Source: Herbaspirillum sp.
GTDB lineage: Bacteria; Pseudomonadota; Gammaproteobacteria; Burkholderiales; Burkholderiaceae_D
Reading direction: 5' to 3'
Assembly (NCBI GenBank): GCA_028292625.1
Contig: JAQGLY010000063.1
Span: forward strand, 1 to 50,020
Length of the DNA: 50,020 nucleotides
The notes under the pieces are model-generated. The model did no database searches. It was not told where the DNA came from and saw only the letters and a list, made by a program, of their open reading frames with translations. Within the stretch, counting starts at the first letter, position 1. Each line of letters starts with the position of its first letter. The position numbers and the translations under genes are program-made. Below, piece after piece: positions 39,388-47,561 of this stretch.

Positions 39388-40459
39388 GAGCGCTTCTGGA
39401 TCGGGCCGATTTGGTGATGCCGGTGCCGGCGTCGGCGCTCGGCTTGGCGGCGGGCGCCGACGCGGCGGATTTCTGGGCCGACACCGCTTCATATGCATCG
39501 ACGATGCGGCCCACCAGCGGATGGCGCACCACGTCCTTGCTGCTGAATTGCGAAAACGCGATGCCACGCACGTCTTGCAGGATCTGCGCCGCCTCGACCA
39601 GGCCGCTGCGCAGCCCGTGATGCAAATCGATTTGTGTCACGTCCCCCGTCACCACCGCCTTACTGCCGAAGCCGATGCGGGTGAGGAACATTTTCATCTG
39701 TTCGGTTGTGGTGTTTTGCGCTTCATCCAGGATGATGAATGCATGATTGAGGGTGCGCCCTCGCATGTACGCCAGCGGCGCGATTTCAATCGCCTGTTTT
39801 TCGAACATTTTCTGGGTGCGGTCGAACCCCAGCAAATCGTATAGGGCATCGTACAGCGGCCGCAGATAGGGATCGATTTTCTGCGCCAGATCGCCGGGCA
39901 GGAAGCCGAGTCGTTCGCCAGCCTCCACCGCGGGGCGCGTCAGCACGATTTTCTTGACCGCGTCGCGCTCCAGCGCATCGACCGCGCAGGCCACCGCCAG
40001 ATAGGTTTTGCCGGTGCCGGCCGGACCGATGCCGAAGGTGATGTCGTGTTCCAGAATCGCGCGTATGTATCGGTTCTGATGCGGCGTGCGGCCGCGCAGG
40101 TCGTGACGGCGGGTTTTCAGCGGCGGACTTTCGATCTCGGATTTGGCCGATTCCGCGCCTACCGCGACCGGAAAGGTTTCATCCGGTTCGGCTCCGGCGC
40201 GTTGTTCGACCAGCGCCAGCTGGATGTCTTCGACCGAGACCGGCTTGTCGGCCAGAGCGTAAAACTGTTCCAGCATTTCCACCGCGCGGCCGGCATTGGC
40301 GCCGCTGGCGATGAATTTTTCGCCGCGGCGGAAAATGGTGACGTCCAGCGCGGCGGAGATTTGCCGCATGTTTTCGTCCAGCGGCCCGCATAAATGCGCG
40401 AGCCGCTTATTGTCCAGCGGATGAGGGATGAAAAACTGCGGGGCGATCGGCGTTTTCAA
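39371..40459 (-). CDS. ybeZ: PhoH-like ATPase (YbeZ)
   Basis: YbeZ is a PhoH-family ATPase that works with YbeY in rRNA metabolism. The 362-residue protein has an N-terminal KH-like region (about 20-70), the Walker A motif GPAGTGKT at 145-152, Walker B in [11 protein letters not shown], and [16 protein letters not shown] near 275-290. The C-terminal 30 residues are Ala/Ser/Lys-rich and probably disordered. The apparent start is TTG at 40459 without a clear ribosome site; the next ATG (residue 31) would cut into conserved sequence, so the true start is slightly uncertain. Confidence 0.92.
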   Translation of the reverse strand: MKTPIAPQFFIPHPLDNKRLAHLCGPLDENMRQISAALDVTIFRRGEKFIASGANAGRAVEMLEQFYALADKPVSVEDIQLALVEQRAGAEPDETFPVAVGAESAKSEIESPPLKTRRHDLRGRTPHQNRYIRAILEHDITFGIGPAGTGKTYLAVACAVDALERDAVKKIVLTRPAVEAGERLGFLPGDLAQKIDPYLRPLYDALYDLLGFDRTQKMFEKQAIEIAPLAYMRGRTLNHAFIILDEAQNTTTEQMKMFLTRIGFGSKAVVTGDVTQIDLHHGLRSGLVEAAQILQDVRGIAFSQFSSKDVVRHPLVGRIVDAYEAVSAQKSAASAPAAKPSADAGTGITKSARSRSAHAAKK

Positions 40460-40477
40460 TATGGGGCCTGTGGCGGG

Positions 40478-41830
40478 TTATTGTTTGACGGCGACTTCGC
40501 CACGCAGCGAATAGGTATACGTCTGCACGATATCGACGTCGAGCAAGCTGCCGATCAGGCCCTTGCCCTCCGGTCCCCCGTCGAAATTGACCACGCGATT
40601 GTTCTCGGTGCGGCCCTGCATTTCGCCGGGGTCCTTTTTGGACGGTCCTTCGACCAGAATGCGCTGCACGGTGCCGACCATGGCCTGGCTGATGCGTTCG
40701 GTGTTGTCGTGCACCGCCGCCTGCAAACGCTGCAGGCGCTTCAGCTTGACGTCGTAAGGCGTGTCGTCGGCCAGATTGGCCGCCGGCGTGCCCGGACGCG
40801 GACTGAAGATAAAGCTGTAGCTGTTGTCGTAGCCGATGTCGGCGATCAGTTTCATCAGCGCGGCGAAATCTTCATCGGTTTCGCCGGGGAAGCCGACGAT
40901 GAAATCGCTGGAAACCGTGATGTTCGGCCGCACTTCGCGCAGACGGCGGATTACCGATTTGTACTCCAGCGAGGTATAGCCGCGTTTCATCGCGGCCAGG
41001 ATGCGGTCGGAGCCGTGCTGCGCCGGCAGATACAGGTGATCGACCAGTTTCGGCACCTTGGCGTAGGCGTCGATCAGGCGTTGCGTGAATTCCTTCGGAT
41101 GGCTGGTGACGAAGCGGATGCGTTCGATGCCGGGAATGTCCGCGATGTATTCGATCAGCAGCGCAAAATCGGCAATCTCGGACGCGCCGCTGCCGCTGGT
41201 CATCATGCCGCGATAGGCATTGACGTTCTGGCCGAGCAGGGTGACTTCCTTGACGCCCTGTTCGGCCAGCCCGGCCACTTCGGTCAGCACGTCGTCGAAG
41301 CGCCGCGAGACCTCTTCTCCGCGGGTGTAGGGCACCACGCAATAACTGCAATACTTGCTGCAACCTTCCATGATCGACACGAACGCGGTCACGCCGTCGA
41401 CCTTGGCCGGCGGCAGGTGATCGAATTTTTCGATTTCGGGAAAGCTGATGTCGACCTGCGAACGGCCGCTGCTGCGGCGCGCGTCTATCATCTGCGGCAG
41501 CCGATGCAGGGTCTGCGGTCCGAACACCATATCGACGTACGGCGCGCGCTTGATGATGGCTTCGCCTTCCTGCGACGCGACGCAGCCGCCGACGCCGATC
41601 AGCAGATTCGGATTCAGCAATTTCAACTCACGCAGACGGCCCAGATCCGAGAATACCTTCTCCTGCGCTTTTTCGCGCACCGAACAGGTATTGAGCAAAA
41701 TGACATCGGCGTCTTCCGGCCGGTCGGTCTTGACCAGCCCGTCGGACGCGTTCAGGACGTCGGCCATCTTGTCCGAGTCGTACTCGTTCATTTGGCAGCC
41801 GAAGGTTTTGATGAATAATTTTTTCTGCAT
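40478..41830 (-). CDS. miaB: MiaB, tRNA-2-methylthio-N6-dimethylallyladenosine synthase
   Basis: MiaB adds the methylthio group to i6A37 of tRNAs that read UNN codons. The 450-residue protein has the UPF0004 domain with the auxiliary cluster ligands Cys12, Cys49 and Cys83, the radical-SAM cluster Cys157, Cys161 and Cys164 in CSKYCSYC, and a C-terminal TRAM domain (about 385-450, [20 protein letters not shown]). The start at 41830 ([15 protein letters not shown]) is conserved; the frame is open 46 codons upstream. It lies 18 nt before phoH and likely starts the miaB-phoH-ybeY-corC-lnt run. Confidence 0.97.
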   Translation of the reverse strand: MQKKLFIKTFGCQMNEYDSDKMADVLNASDGLVKTDRPEDADVILLNTCSVREKAQEKVFSDLGRLRELKLLNPNLLIGVGGCVASQEGEAIIKRAPYVDMVFGPQTLHRLPQMIDARRSSGRSQVDISFPEIEKFDHLPPAKVDGVTAFVSIMEGCSKYCSYCVVPYTRGEEVSRRFDDVLTEVAGLAEQGVKEVTLLGQNVNAYRGMMTSGSGASEIADFALLIEYIADIPGIERIRFVTSHPKEFTQRLIDAYAKVPKLVDHLYLPAQHGSDRILAAMKRGYTSLEYKSVIRRLREVRPNITVSSDFIVGFPGETDEDFAALMKLIADIGYDNSYSFIFSPRPGTPAANLADDTPYDVKLKRLQRLQAAVHDNTERISQAMVGTVQRILVEGPSKKDPGEMQGRTENNRVVNFDGGPEGKGLIGSLLDVDIVQTYTYSLRGEVAVKQ

Positions 41831-42063
41831 GATGTATTTGATTGGTCCGGCAATCCGCCCGGCAAAACGGCTGCTGCGGACGGCCCGCCGCTCCGGCCCG
41901 TAGCGGGCAAGAGCTTTCGGCGAAAAGAAACGGAGGCAGCGGAGGAGGCGGCATAGCTGCGCGCCCATGAAATGGCAGGGCGGGGAGCAATGCGTGATTA
42001 TAGCATCGCCGTCCGCAGGGGCGAGGCCTTATCCATCCATGCAAACGGCGATGTGGGCCGGTT

Positions 42064-43659
42064 TCAAAAGCCGGCGACGACCCCGTCCGAGCGCGGATCC
42101 GAAGCGCCTTCCAGCGTGCCGCCCGGATGCCGGACGATGGCGCCGGCATGGCCGAAAGCGGAATCGTAAGTGCCCAGCACATCGACTTCATGGCCGCGCG
42201 CGCGCAGCGCCTGCGCGGTTTCGGCCGGAAAATGCCCTTCCAGTTTCAGCGAATCCGAGCTTTTGCCCCAGGTTCGTCCCAGCAGCCAGCGCGGCGCGCT
42301 GACCGCGGTCTGCAAGGCCTGGCCGAACACCACATGACGCGTAAATACCGCGGACTGGCTTTGCGGCTGTCCGTCGCCGCCCATATTGCCGTACACCATC
42401 ACGCGCCCATCGTGCAGCCGGGCCGCAGCGGGATTGAGCGTATGGAATGGCTTTTTGCCGGGCCGCAACGCGCACAGATGCGCCGGATCCAGGCTGAACG
42501 AGGCCCCCCGGTTTTGCCAGTTGATGCCGGTGCTCGGCAATACCACGCCGCTGCCGAACTCGTGATAAATGCTTTGGATGAACGAGACCGCCAGTCCGTC
42601 GGCGTCGCAGACGCCCATCCAGATGGTATCGCCCGGCCCCTTGCCTTGGCCCCACGGCGCGGCGCGGCGGGCGTCGATTTTCTGCGCCAGTTGGCCCAGC
42701 GCTTCGGGCGCCAGCAGGCTTTGCGGATCGACGCTCATATGCGCCGGATCGGTAATAAAGCGGTCGCGCAGACCGAAGGCGAGTTTGGTCGCCTCCACCG
42801 CCAGGTGCACGTGATCGGCGCTGTCGGCCTCCACTTTGGACAGACCGGCGCGATCGAGCAGCCCGAGGATCGCCAGCGACACCAGGCCCTGCGTCGGCGG
42901 CGCAGTGTTGAACAGCGTGCCGGCGCTGTGCGCCAATTGCAGCGGCCGTTTCAGTTCGGCGCGATGCGCGGCCAGATCGGCGGCGCTGACCGGCGAACCG
43001 ACTGCCTGCAGATCGGCGGCGATGCGCTCCGCCAGCGGCCCGCGGTAAAAGCTGTCCAGGCCGTCGTCGGCCAGCATTTGCAAGGTCGCGCCCAGTCTGG
43101 CGTTGGTGAAATTGCTGCCGGGCTGCGGCACCGCTCCGCCTGGCAGAAAAGTTTCGGCAAACCCGGCCACATCGCGCAATTCGTCCAACTTGCTTTGAAT
43201 CGTCTCCGCTTGCCCATTGGTGATTGGAAAGCCGTTGCGCGCGTAATGGATCGCATCGGCCAGCAGCGCAGGCAATTTTTGCTTGCCGCCAAGGCCGGCC
43301 GATACCTGCAAGGCCTGTTCCCAGCCGGAAACCGTGCCAGCGACGGTATTGGCCGCCAACGGCCCGCGAAACGGAATCGTCGTCAGGCCGTGTGCGCGAT
43401 AGCTATCGATACTGACGGCGGCGGCCGCTGCGCCGCAAGCGTCGATGGCGACGGTTTCGCCGTCCGGCTTTACGATCAGCCAGAAGCAGTCGCCGCCGAT
43501 GCTGTTCATGTGGGGATAAACCACCGCGATGGTCGATGCCGCCGCCACCATCGCTTCAATCGCATTGCCGCCATTGCGCAATATCGCCAGCGCGGCCTGC
43601 GATGCCAGATGATGGGGCGCGACTGCCATGCCTCTTGCGCTTCTTGCTGTTTGGATCAT
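42064..43659 (-). CDS. Gamma-glutamyltransferase family protein, cytoplasmic type
   Basis: A 531-residue Ntn-hydrolase of the GGT family. The processing site and new N-terminal nucleophile is Thr345 in GPGDTIWMG, and the oxyanion region reads GNMGGDGQPQSQ. NSIGGDCFWLIVKPDG and ANTVAGTVSGWEQAL are other family signs. There is no signal peptide, unlike periplasmic GGT, so the protein should be cytosolic, as in the YwrD-like and related acylase branch. The substrate could be glutathione, gamma-glutamyl amides or an acylated compound; sequence alone does not decide. It is single and faces away from the BrnTA locus. Confidence 0.88.
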   Translation of the reverse strand: MIQTARSARGMAVAPHHLASQAALAILRNGGNAIEAMVAAASTIAVVYPHMNSIGGDCFWLIVKPDGETVAIDACGAAAAAVSIDSYRAHGLTTIPFRGPLAANTVAGTVSGWEQALQVSAGLGGKQKLPALLADAIHYARNGFPITNGQAETIQSKLDELRDVAGFAETFLPGGAVPQPGSNFTNARLGATLQMLADDGLDSFYRGPLAERIAADLQAVGSPVSAADLAAHRAELKRPLQLAHSAGTLFNTAPPTQGLVSLAILGLLDRAGLSKVEADSADHVHLAVEATKLAFGLRDRFITDPAHMSVDPQSLLAPEALGQLAQKIDARRAAPWGQGKGPGDTIWMGVCDADGLAVSFIQSIYHEFGSGVVLPSTGINWQNRGASFSLDPAHLCALRPGKKPFHTLNPAAARLHDGRVMVYGNMGGDGQPQSQSAVFTRHVVFGQALQTAVSAPRWLLGRTWGKSSDSLKLEGHFPAETAQALRARGHEVDVLGTYDSAFGHAGAIVRHPGGTLEGASDPRSDGVVAGF

Positions 43660-43754
43660 TGGAGTGTTATTGGAAGGTTGAAAAAGAGTTAGGAATGCAT
43701 ATAAGGTCAGAGCGAATTTTAACAGCTAGTCCGTATATTTAATTGTGCGTACGA

Positions 43755-43772
43755 TATAATGCATGAATTATA
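43755..43772. promoter_or_regulatory. Palindrome over the brnT start codon, possible BrnA operator
   Basis: TATAAT (43755-43760) and ATTATA (43767-43772) form a perfect 6-bp inverted repeat around the brnT ATG. BrnA-type ribbon-helix-helix antitoxins usually bind such palindromes in their own promoter. The assignment is tentative. Confidence 0.35.
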
Positions 43773-44031
43773 CACATGACCCCAAAAAGTTATCTTCTAA
43801 CGTAGCTAAGCATTTGGTGTGGTTGAGAAAGCGGAAGGATTTGATTGGGAACACGCTTTCGTCCGTATCGATGATCGCAAGCGCTATCCGGAAACGCGTT
43901 TTGTTGCGATGGCGCCGATCGAAGACCGCTTATACACGATGGTGTTTTGTTGACGTGAAACGGCGGTTCGCATCATCAGCTTACGTAAATCGAATCGCAA
44001 AGAGGTGAAAGAGTATGAAAGCCAAAGTTAA
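43763..44031 (+). pseudogene. brnT: brnT toxin pseudogene (frameshift plus internal stop)
   Basis: BrnT is a small RelE-like ribonuclease toxin. The first 20 codons read as a normal BrnT start (MNYTHDPKKLSSNVAKH..W). Near 43823 one T seems to be missing; after a shift by one the sequence continues EKAEGFDWEHAFVRIDDRKR, then PETRFVAMAPIEDRLYTMVF, all typical of BrnT. In that frame a TGA at 43951-43953 interrupts, after which the C-terminal VRIISLRKSNRKEVKEYES follows to the TAA at 44029-44031. Two independent lesions make a functional toxin unlikely. The reading overlaps the brnA start by 17 nt as in intact loci. Confidence 0.85.
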
Positions 44032-44365
44032 GATTATTCCACCAAACGATGCGGAGGAAGCAAGGATTAATGCCGGCATTGCCGCGGATCCGGATAATCC
44101 CGAATGGAGCAAAAAAGATTTCGGTCGCGCAAAATCGGCAAAAGAATTTTTCGATGCCGGGACTTACTCAGGGCTGGTGTCCTTGAAACGCAAGCCGGGG
44201 GAGCGCGGCCCGCAAAAATCTCCTGTCAAGGAGCGCGTTACCATTCGCTTATCCGAGCATGTCCTGAAGCCGTTTCGGGAAAGCGGCCCTGGTTGGCAAA
44301 CACGGGTCGATGCGGCGCTTGCAGATTGGCTGAAAGCGCATTCTCCCAGCGATTTGTCGGCATAA
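44015..44365 (+). CDS. brnA: BrnA antitoxin
   Basis: BrnA is the antitoxin and autorepressor of BrnTA. The 116-residue protein has an N-terminal toxin-binding segment (IPPNDAEEARINAGIAADPD, WSKKDFGRAKSAKEFF) and a C-terminal ribbon-helix-helix DNA-binding part (KERVTIRLSEHVLKPFRESGPGWQTR region, then ALADWLKAH), which is the BrnA pattern. GAGGTG precedes the ATG by 7 nt. The gene is intact while the toxin reading frame is broken, so this is an orphan antitoxin here. A strong hairpin terminator follows 13 nt later. Base composition is lower in GC than the surrounding core genes. Confidence 0.9.
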   Translation: MKAKVKIIPPNDAEEARINAGIAADPDNPEWSKKDFGRAKSAKEFFDAGTYSGLVSLKRKPGERGPQKSPVKERVTIRLSEHVLKPFRESGPGWQTRVDAALADWLKAHSPSDLSA

Positions 44366-44378
44366 AACGATAGCGAAT

Positions 44379-44415
44379 AAAAAAAACGCCACGGCGAAAA
44401 CCGTGGCGTTTTTTT
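44379..44415. terminator. Bidirectional rho-independent terminator
   Basis: aaaaaacgccacgg (44381-44394) pairs perfectly with ccgtggcgtttttt (44401-44414) around a 6-nt loop, with A- and T-runs on both sides. It separates the convergent brnA and pirin genes. Confidence 0.93.
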
Positions 44416-44446
44416 GTGGATCGCGGCAGGACAAAGACCTCCGTAA

Positions 44447-45310
44447 TCAATGCCGAATAAACCGTCCACTATTGAAATCCGCAACCGCTTGCTGGATTTC
44501 CTCCGGCGTATTCATCACAAACGGTCCATAAGCCGCGATTTCCTCATCGATCGGCTCACCGCTCAACAGCAGCAGCGAGGCGTCGGTCGTGGCGTGCAGC
44601 GACACTTCCGTGCCTGCGGTATCGAGCATCACGATATGCGCGCCGCCGCTCACCGCCTGTTCACCGTTGACGACGACCGAGCCTTTCAATACCGCCAGCG
44701 CCAGCGTCCGGTTTTCGGGCAGGCTCAATTCGGCGAAGCCGTCCGCTTTCATTCGCAGGTCCCATACGTCGATCGGCGTGAAGGTGCGCGCCGGCCCTTT
44801 ATGCCCCAAATAATCGCCGGCGATAACGCGCACCTGTCCGGCGCCGTTCGGCAGCGCCACCGACGGAATATCGCCGTCCACAATCGCCTGATAGCCGGGC
44901 GCGCTCATCTTGTCCCGGGCCGGCAGATTGACCCACAGCTGCACCATTTCCAGCGTGCCGCCGCTACGCGTGAAGGCCTCGGAATGAAACTCCTCATGCA
45001 CGATGCCCGACGCCGCCGTCATCCATTGCACGTCGCCCGGCCCGATGCGGCCGCCGCCGCCGGATGAGTCGCGATGCTCCAGCTCGCCCCGGTATACGAT
45101 GGTCACGGTTTCGAAGCCGCGATGCGGGTGCTGGCCAACGCCGCGGCGTTCCGTCGCAGGCGTGAATTCGGCCGGGCCGGCATAATCCAGCATCAAAAAC
45201 GGACTGATGTGCTTGCCCAGGGTTTGATGCGAAAACAGAGTGCGCACTGGAAAGCCGTCACCGACCCAGTGTTGACGGGTATTGCTGTGGATGCCGAGAA
45301 TTTTTTTCAT
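44447..45310 (-). CDS. Pirin family protein
   Basis: Pirins are bicupin iron proteins; several act as quercetin dioxygenases or as regulators. The 287-residue protein has the N-terminal cupin metal ligands His61 and His63 (GQHPHRGFETVT) and His105 and Glu107 (GIVHEEFH), then a second cupin-like half with PALLSGEPIDE-like VSLHATTDASLLLLSGEPID and the final RFIRH. AGGAG precedes the ATG at 45310. It is divergent from a LysR-type gene over 118 nt, a very common pairing in which the regulator responds to stress and drives pirin. Confidence 0.92.
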   Translation of the reverse strand: MKKILGIHSNTRQHWVGDGFPVRTLFSHQTLGKHISPFLMLDYAGPAEFTPATERRGVGQHPHRGFETVTIVYRGELEHRDSSGGGGRIGPGDVQWMTAASGIVHEEFHSEAFTRSGGTLEMVQLWVNLPARDKMSAPGYQAIVDGDIPSVALPNGAGQVRVIAGDYLGHKGPARTFTPIDVWDLRMKADGFAELSLPENRTLALAVLKGSVVVNGEQAVSGGAHIVMLDTAGTEVSLHATTDASLLLLSGEPIDEEIAAYGPFVMNTPEEIQQAVADFNSGRFIRH

Positions 45311-45333
45311 TGCTGCTCCTAATGAATATACCT

Positions 45334-45358
45334 AATTTGATAGCTACAAGTCTAAATT
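45334..45358. promoter_or_regulatory. Candidate LysR-type operator between pirin and its regulator
   Basis: A dyad with arms aattt (45334-45338) and aaatt (45354-45358) spaced 15 nt lies in the divergent intergenic region, the place and shape expected for a LysR T-N11-A type site. Not proven. Confidence 0.35.
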
Positions 45359-45428
45359 CAAGCCGATAATCCCGGTAGATAGGGGAATTTACTTTCAGCG
45401 TCCTATTTTTGGAACAATGGAGGAGGGG

Positions 45429-46343
45429 ATGGCGCAGGATCTGAATGACCTGTATTTTTTCGCGCAGGTCGTGGACCACCAGGGTTTTGCCGCGGCCGGA
45501 CGGGCGCTGAGCATTCCGAAGTCCAAGTTGAGCCGGCGCATTGCGCTGCTTGAGGAAAGGCTGGGCGTACGTTTGATCCAGCGTTCGACGCGCAGCTTTT
45601 CGGTCACCGAAATCGGCCAGCTTTATTACACCCACTGCAAGGCGATGCTGGTCGAGGCGGAAGCGGCGCAGGAAACCATCGACCGCAATAAATCCGAGCC
45701 GCAGGGCATCGTGCGCCTGACCTGCCCGATTGCGCTGCTGCAGGCGCGGGTCGGCCATTTCCTGGCCGACTTCATGATCGACCATCCACGCGTGACGGTA
45801 CATGTCGACGCCACCAACCGCAATGTCGACGTCATCGCCGAAGGCGTCGATCTGGCCATTCGCGTGCGTCCGCCGCCGCTGGAGGACAGCGGCCTGGTCA
45901 TGAAAATCCTGGGCCAGCGGCGCTGGTATATGGTCGCCAGCCCGGCTTTACTGGAAAAATATCCGACGCCCGCAGTGCCGGCCGATCTGGCGCGGCTACC
46001 CAGTCTGGGTTGGGGCCCGGGGCCGTTGCAGCCGGAAAACGTCTGGGTGCTGAAAGGACCGGCGGGCGAAATCGCGAGCATTCACTACGCGCCGCGCCTG
46101 ATGACCGACGACATGATTGCGCTGCGCTCGGCGGCGATCGCCGGCGCCGGCGTCGTCAGTTTGCCGGGGATGTTTCTGAGCGATGAATTCAGGGATGGGA
46201 AACTGGTGAAACTGATTCCGCACTGGGTGCCGGAAAGCGGCATCATCCACGCGGTTTATCCATCCCGGCGCGGCCTGCTGCCGTCGGTGCGGCAACTGAT
46301 CGATTACCTCGCATTGCGCTTCGCCGCGCTGGATGAGGATTAA
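45429..46343 (+). CDS. LysR-type transcriptional regulator
   Basis: A 304-residue LysR regulator: the N-terminal winged helix-turn-helix (about 1-60) reads DLNDLYFFAQVVDHQGFAAA then ALSIPKSKLSRRIALLEE and LGVRLIQRSTRSFSVTEIG, followed by a two-lobed effector domain (about 90-295) with the VDLAIRVRPPPLEDSGLV segment. The start at 45429 follows GGAGG by 5 nt and gives the canonical MAQDLNDL; an in-frame ATG at 45417 lacks such a site. The protein resembles AaeR/DsdC-like regulators of aromatic and stress genes only generally. It very probably controls the divergent pirin gene. Confidence 0.92.
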   Translation: MAQDLNDLYFFAQVVDHQGFAAAGRALSIPKSKLSRRIALLEERLGVRLIQRSTRSFSVTEIGQLYYTHCKAMLVEAEAAQETIDRNKSEPQGIVRLTCPIALLQARVGHFLADFMIDHPRVTVHVDATNRNVDVIAEGVDLAIRVRPPPLEDSGLVMKILGQRRWYMVASPALLEKYPTPAVPADLARLPSLGWGPGPLQPENVWVLKGPAGEIASIHYAPRLMTDDMIALRSAAIAGAGVVSLPGMFLSDEFRDGKLVKLIPHWVPESGIIHAVYPSRRGLLPSVRQLIDYLALRFAALDED

Positions 46344-46468
46344 TCGACGACGGTATTCCCCGGCCGAGACGGAGGTGAAATCCGTTAATATCGCCGCATT
46401 GCAAAAAAGCGATATGCGCATAAAACGATATAGCGGCGAAAAGCTGCATCCAAACGAGGGGTAGGGGC

Positions 46469-46822
46469 ATGAAAAAAATCATTATTTTCCTGAGCATTTT
46501 CTTGCAGGCAGGATGCGCGATAGGCTGGTCTCGTCCCGGCGGAACGGAAATGGAATTGAGTCTGGATCGCTTTACGTGCGAACAGCAAGCGGCGCGAATG
46601 TATCCCCGGATGATGGTGCAGCGCCAAGTCGGCGGCGGGTATCTGACCCCTTCCCGCACCGAATGCCGCGGAAACGAAAACCGTTCGTCCTGTGTGACAT
46701 ACCCAGGCCAATATGTCCCGCCGGTATTTGCATTCGAAGATGCAAACGCTTTCAATCGCAATGACGCCGTCTCCGGTTGCTTACGGTCGATGGGGTATGA
46801 ATTTCATATGGGTTTCAAATAA
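46469..46822 (+). CDS. Small predicted lipoprotein of unknown function
   Basis: The 117-residue product begins with a short lipoprotein signal (basic KK, hydrophobic 4-13) and Cys16 in LQAGCAIG, a lipobox with an unusual Gln at -3. The mature part has four more cysteines (37, 66, 75, 104), enough for two disulfides, and no membrane span. The pattern of DRFTCEQQAARMYP early and NAFNRNDAVSGCLRSMGYEF late is seen in many small proteobacterial lipoproteins of unknown role. A GAGGGG ribosome site precedes the ATG. It is a lone gene convergent with the ParB-like gene; no function can be given. Confidence 0.78.
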   Translation: MKKIIIFLSIFLQAGCAIGWSRPGGTEMELSLDRFTCEQQAARMYPRMMVQRQVGGGYLTPSRTECRGNENRSSCVTYPGQYVPPVFAFEDANAFNRNDAVSGCLRSMGYEFHMGFK

Positions 46823-46846
46823 GGCGGATTTGGCTGGCGTCGCCAA

Positions 46847-47218
46847 CTATACAATTTTGCACGGGACAAGCGCCTGCTCGTCTGCGGCAAAGACCGCGCA
46901 TAGCCTATGGAAACCGTCGACAATAATCAGGGGGCCGCCATTGTCCTGGCGGATGAGCAAGAGGGGCGAGAGCGGCTTTCCCTCCGCAATTTCCTTATGT
47001 TGTTTCACCCAATCGAAGGCCTGCACTTCGGATATCGGCGTTGCCGACGCGCGCAGCAGGTCCTTGGCCGCGTATTTCGACATGGCGGCAGCCTTGAGCT
47101 TTTTCGACCAGCTCCTTGCCTTTTTCGGGCCGTAAAGAAGCTGCAAATAGGTTTCCGCAGCAACGTAATCCTTGTCGGCAGGCTTAGGGAGCCATTTTAT
47201 TTCAACCGGCTTCTTCAT
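46847..47218 (-). CDS. Small protein with a ParB-like nucleotide-binding fold
   Basis: I recognise only the C-terminal half: LIIVDGFHRLCAVFAADE then LVPCKIV resembles the DGhHR box and following strand of the ParB/sulfiredoxin-like domain. The N-terminal part is basic and helical (KKARSWSKKLKAAAMSKYAAKDLL). The start at 47218 has GAGGAA at 7 nt and gives 123 residues; a longer frame upstream has no ribosome site. No ParA or partition gene is near, so a plasmid-type partition role is unlikely. Similar stand-alone proteins occur in mobile and accessory regions. Confidence 0.6.
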   Translation of the reverse strand: MKKPVEIKWLPKPADKDYVAAETYLQLLYGPKKARSWSKKLKAAAMSKYAAKDLLRASATPISEVQAFDWVKQHKEIAEGKPLSPLLLIRQDNGGPLIIVDGFHRLCAVFAADEQALVPCKIV

Positions 47219-47561
47219 ATACCGTTCCTCGTCGCAAGCATCGAATATGAGCATTCGCTTACGTTGGAAGACGTCATGCAGGCGGACGAAGTTCCTATTG
47301 CCGCGTATTCAGGGCCGCCTTCAGGAAGTATGGTCGTGCTGTCTGTCTATCCAAGCGGATTCCGTCATCAGGCCTTATGGGTCATTCCCACTCCTGATGT
47401 ACAGGATTACCAGTATTGAGCAGGGACCGCTGAAGACGATAAAGTCTTCTTAAATGCTGGTCAAGTGCCGCTCCGGATCCAGTAATTGGATTACCGAAAG
47501 CCGCTCCACATGAATGTTGAAGCCTCCGACAATTTTGCTATTTGGACTCGAGTAAGTCTTT
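47219..47561 (+). other. Mostly non-coding gap with a possible gene remnant
   Basis: About 340 nt without a sure gene. Between about 47237 and 47419 the plus strand reads a protein-like tail: IEYEHSLTLEDVMQADEVPI, then AAYSGPPSGSMVVLSVYPSG and WVIPTPDVQDYQY before a TGA. There is no good start codon or ribosome site, so it looks like the 3' end of a decayed gene rather than an active one; I do not recognise the family. A small hairpin, gaagac..gtcttc, follows the stop near 47432-47451. The promoter of the next gene should be in the last 100 nt. Confidence 0.35.

Noticed and set aside
42127..43692. A 521-codon open frame opposite the GGT gene
   Set aside because: GC-rich antisense shadow with Arg- and Gln-rich composition; the minus-strand GGT has all family motifs.
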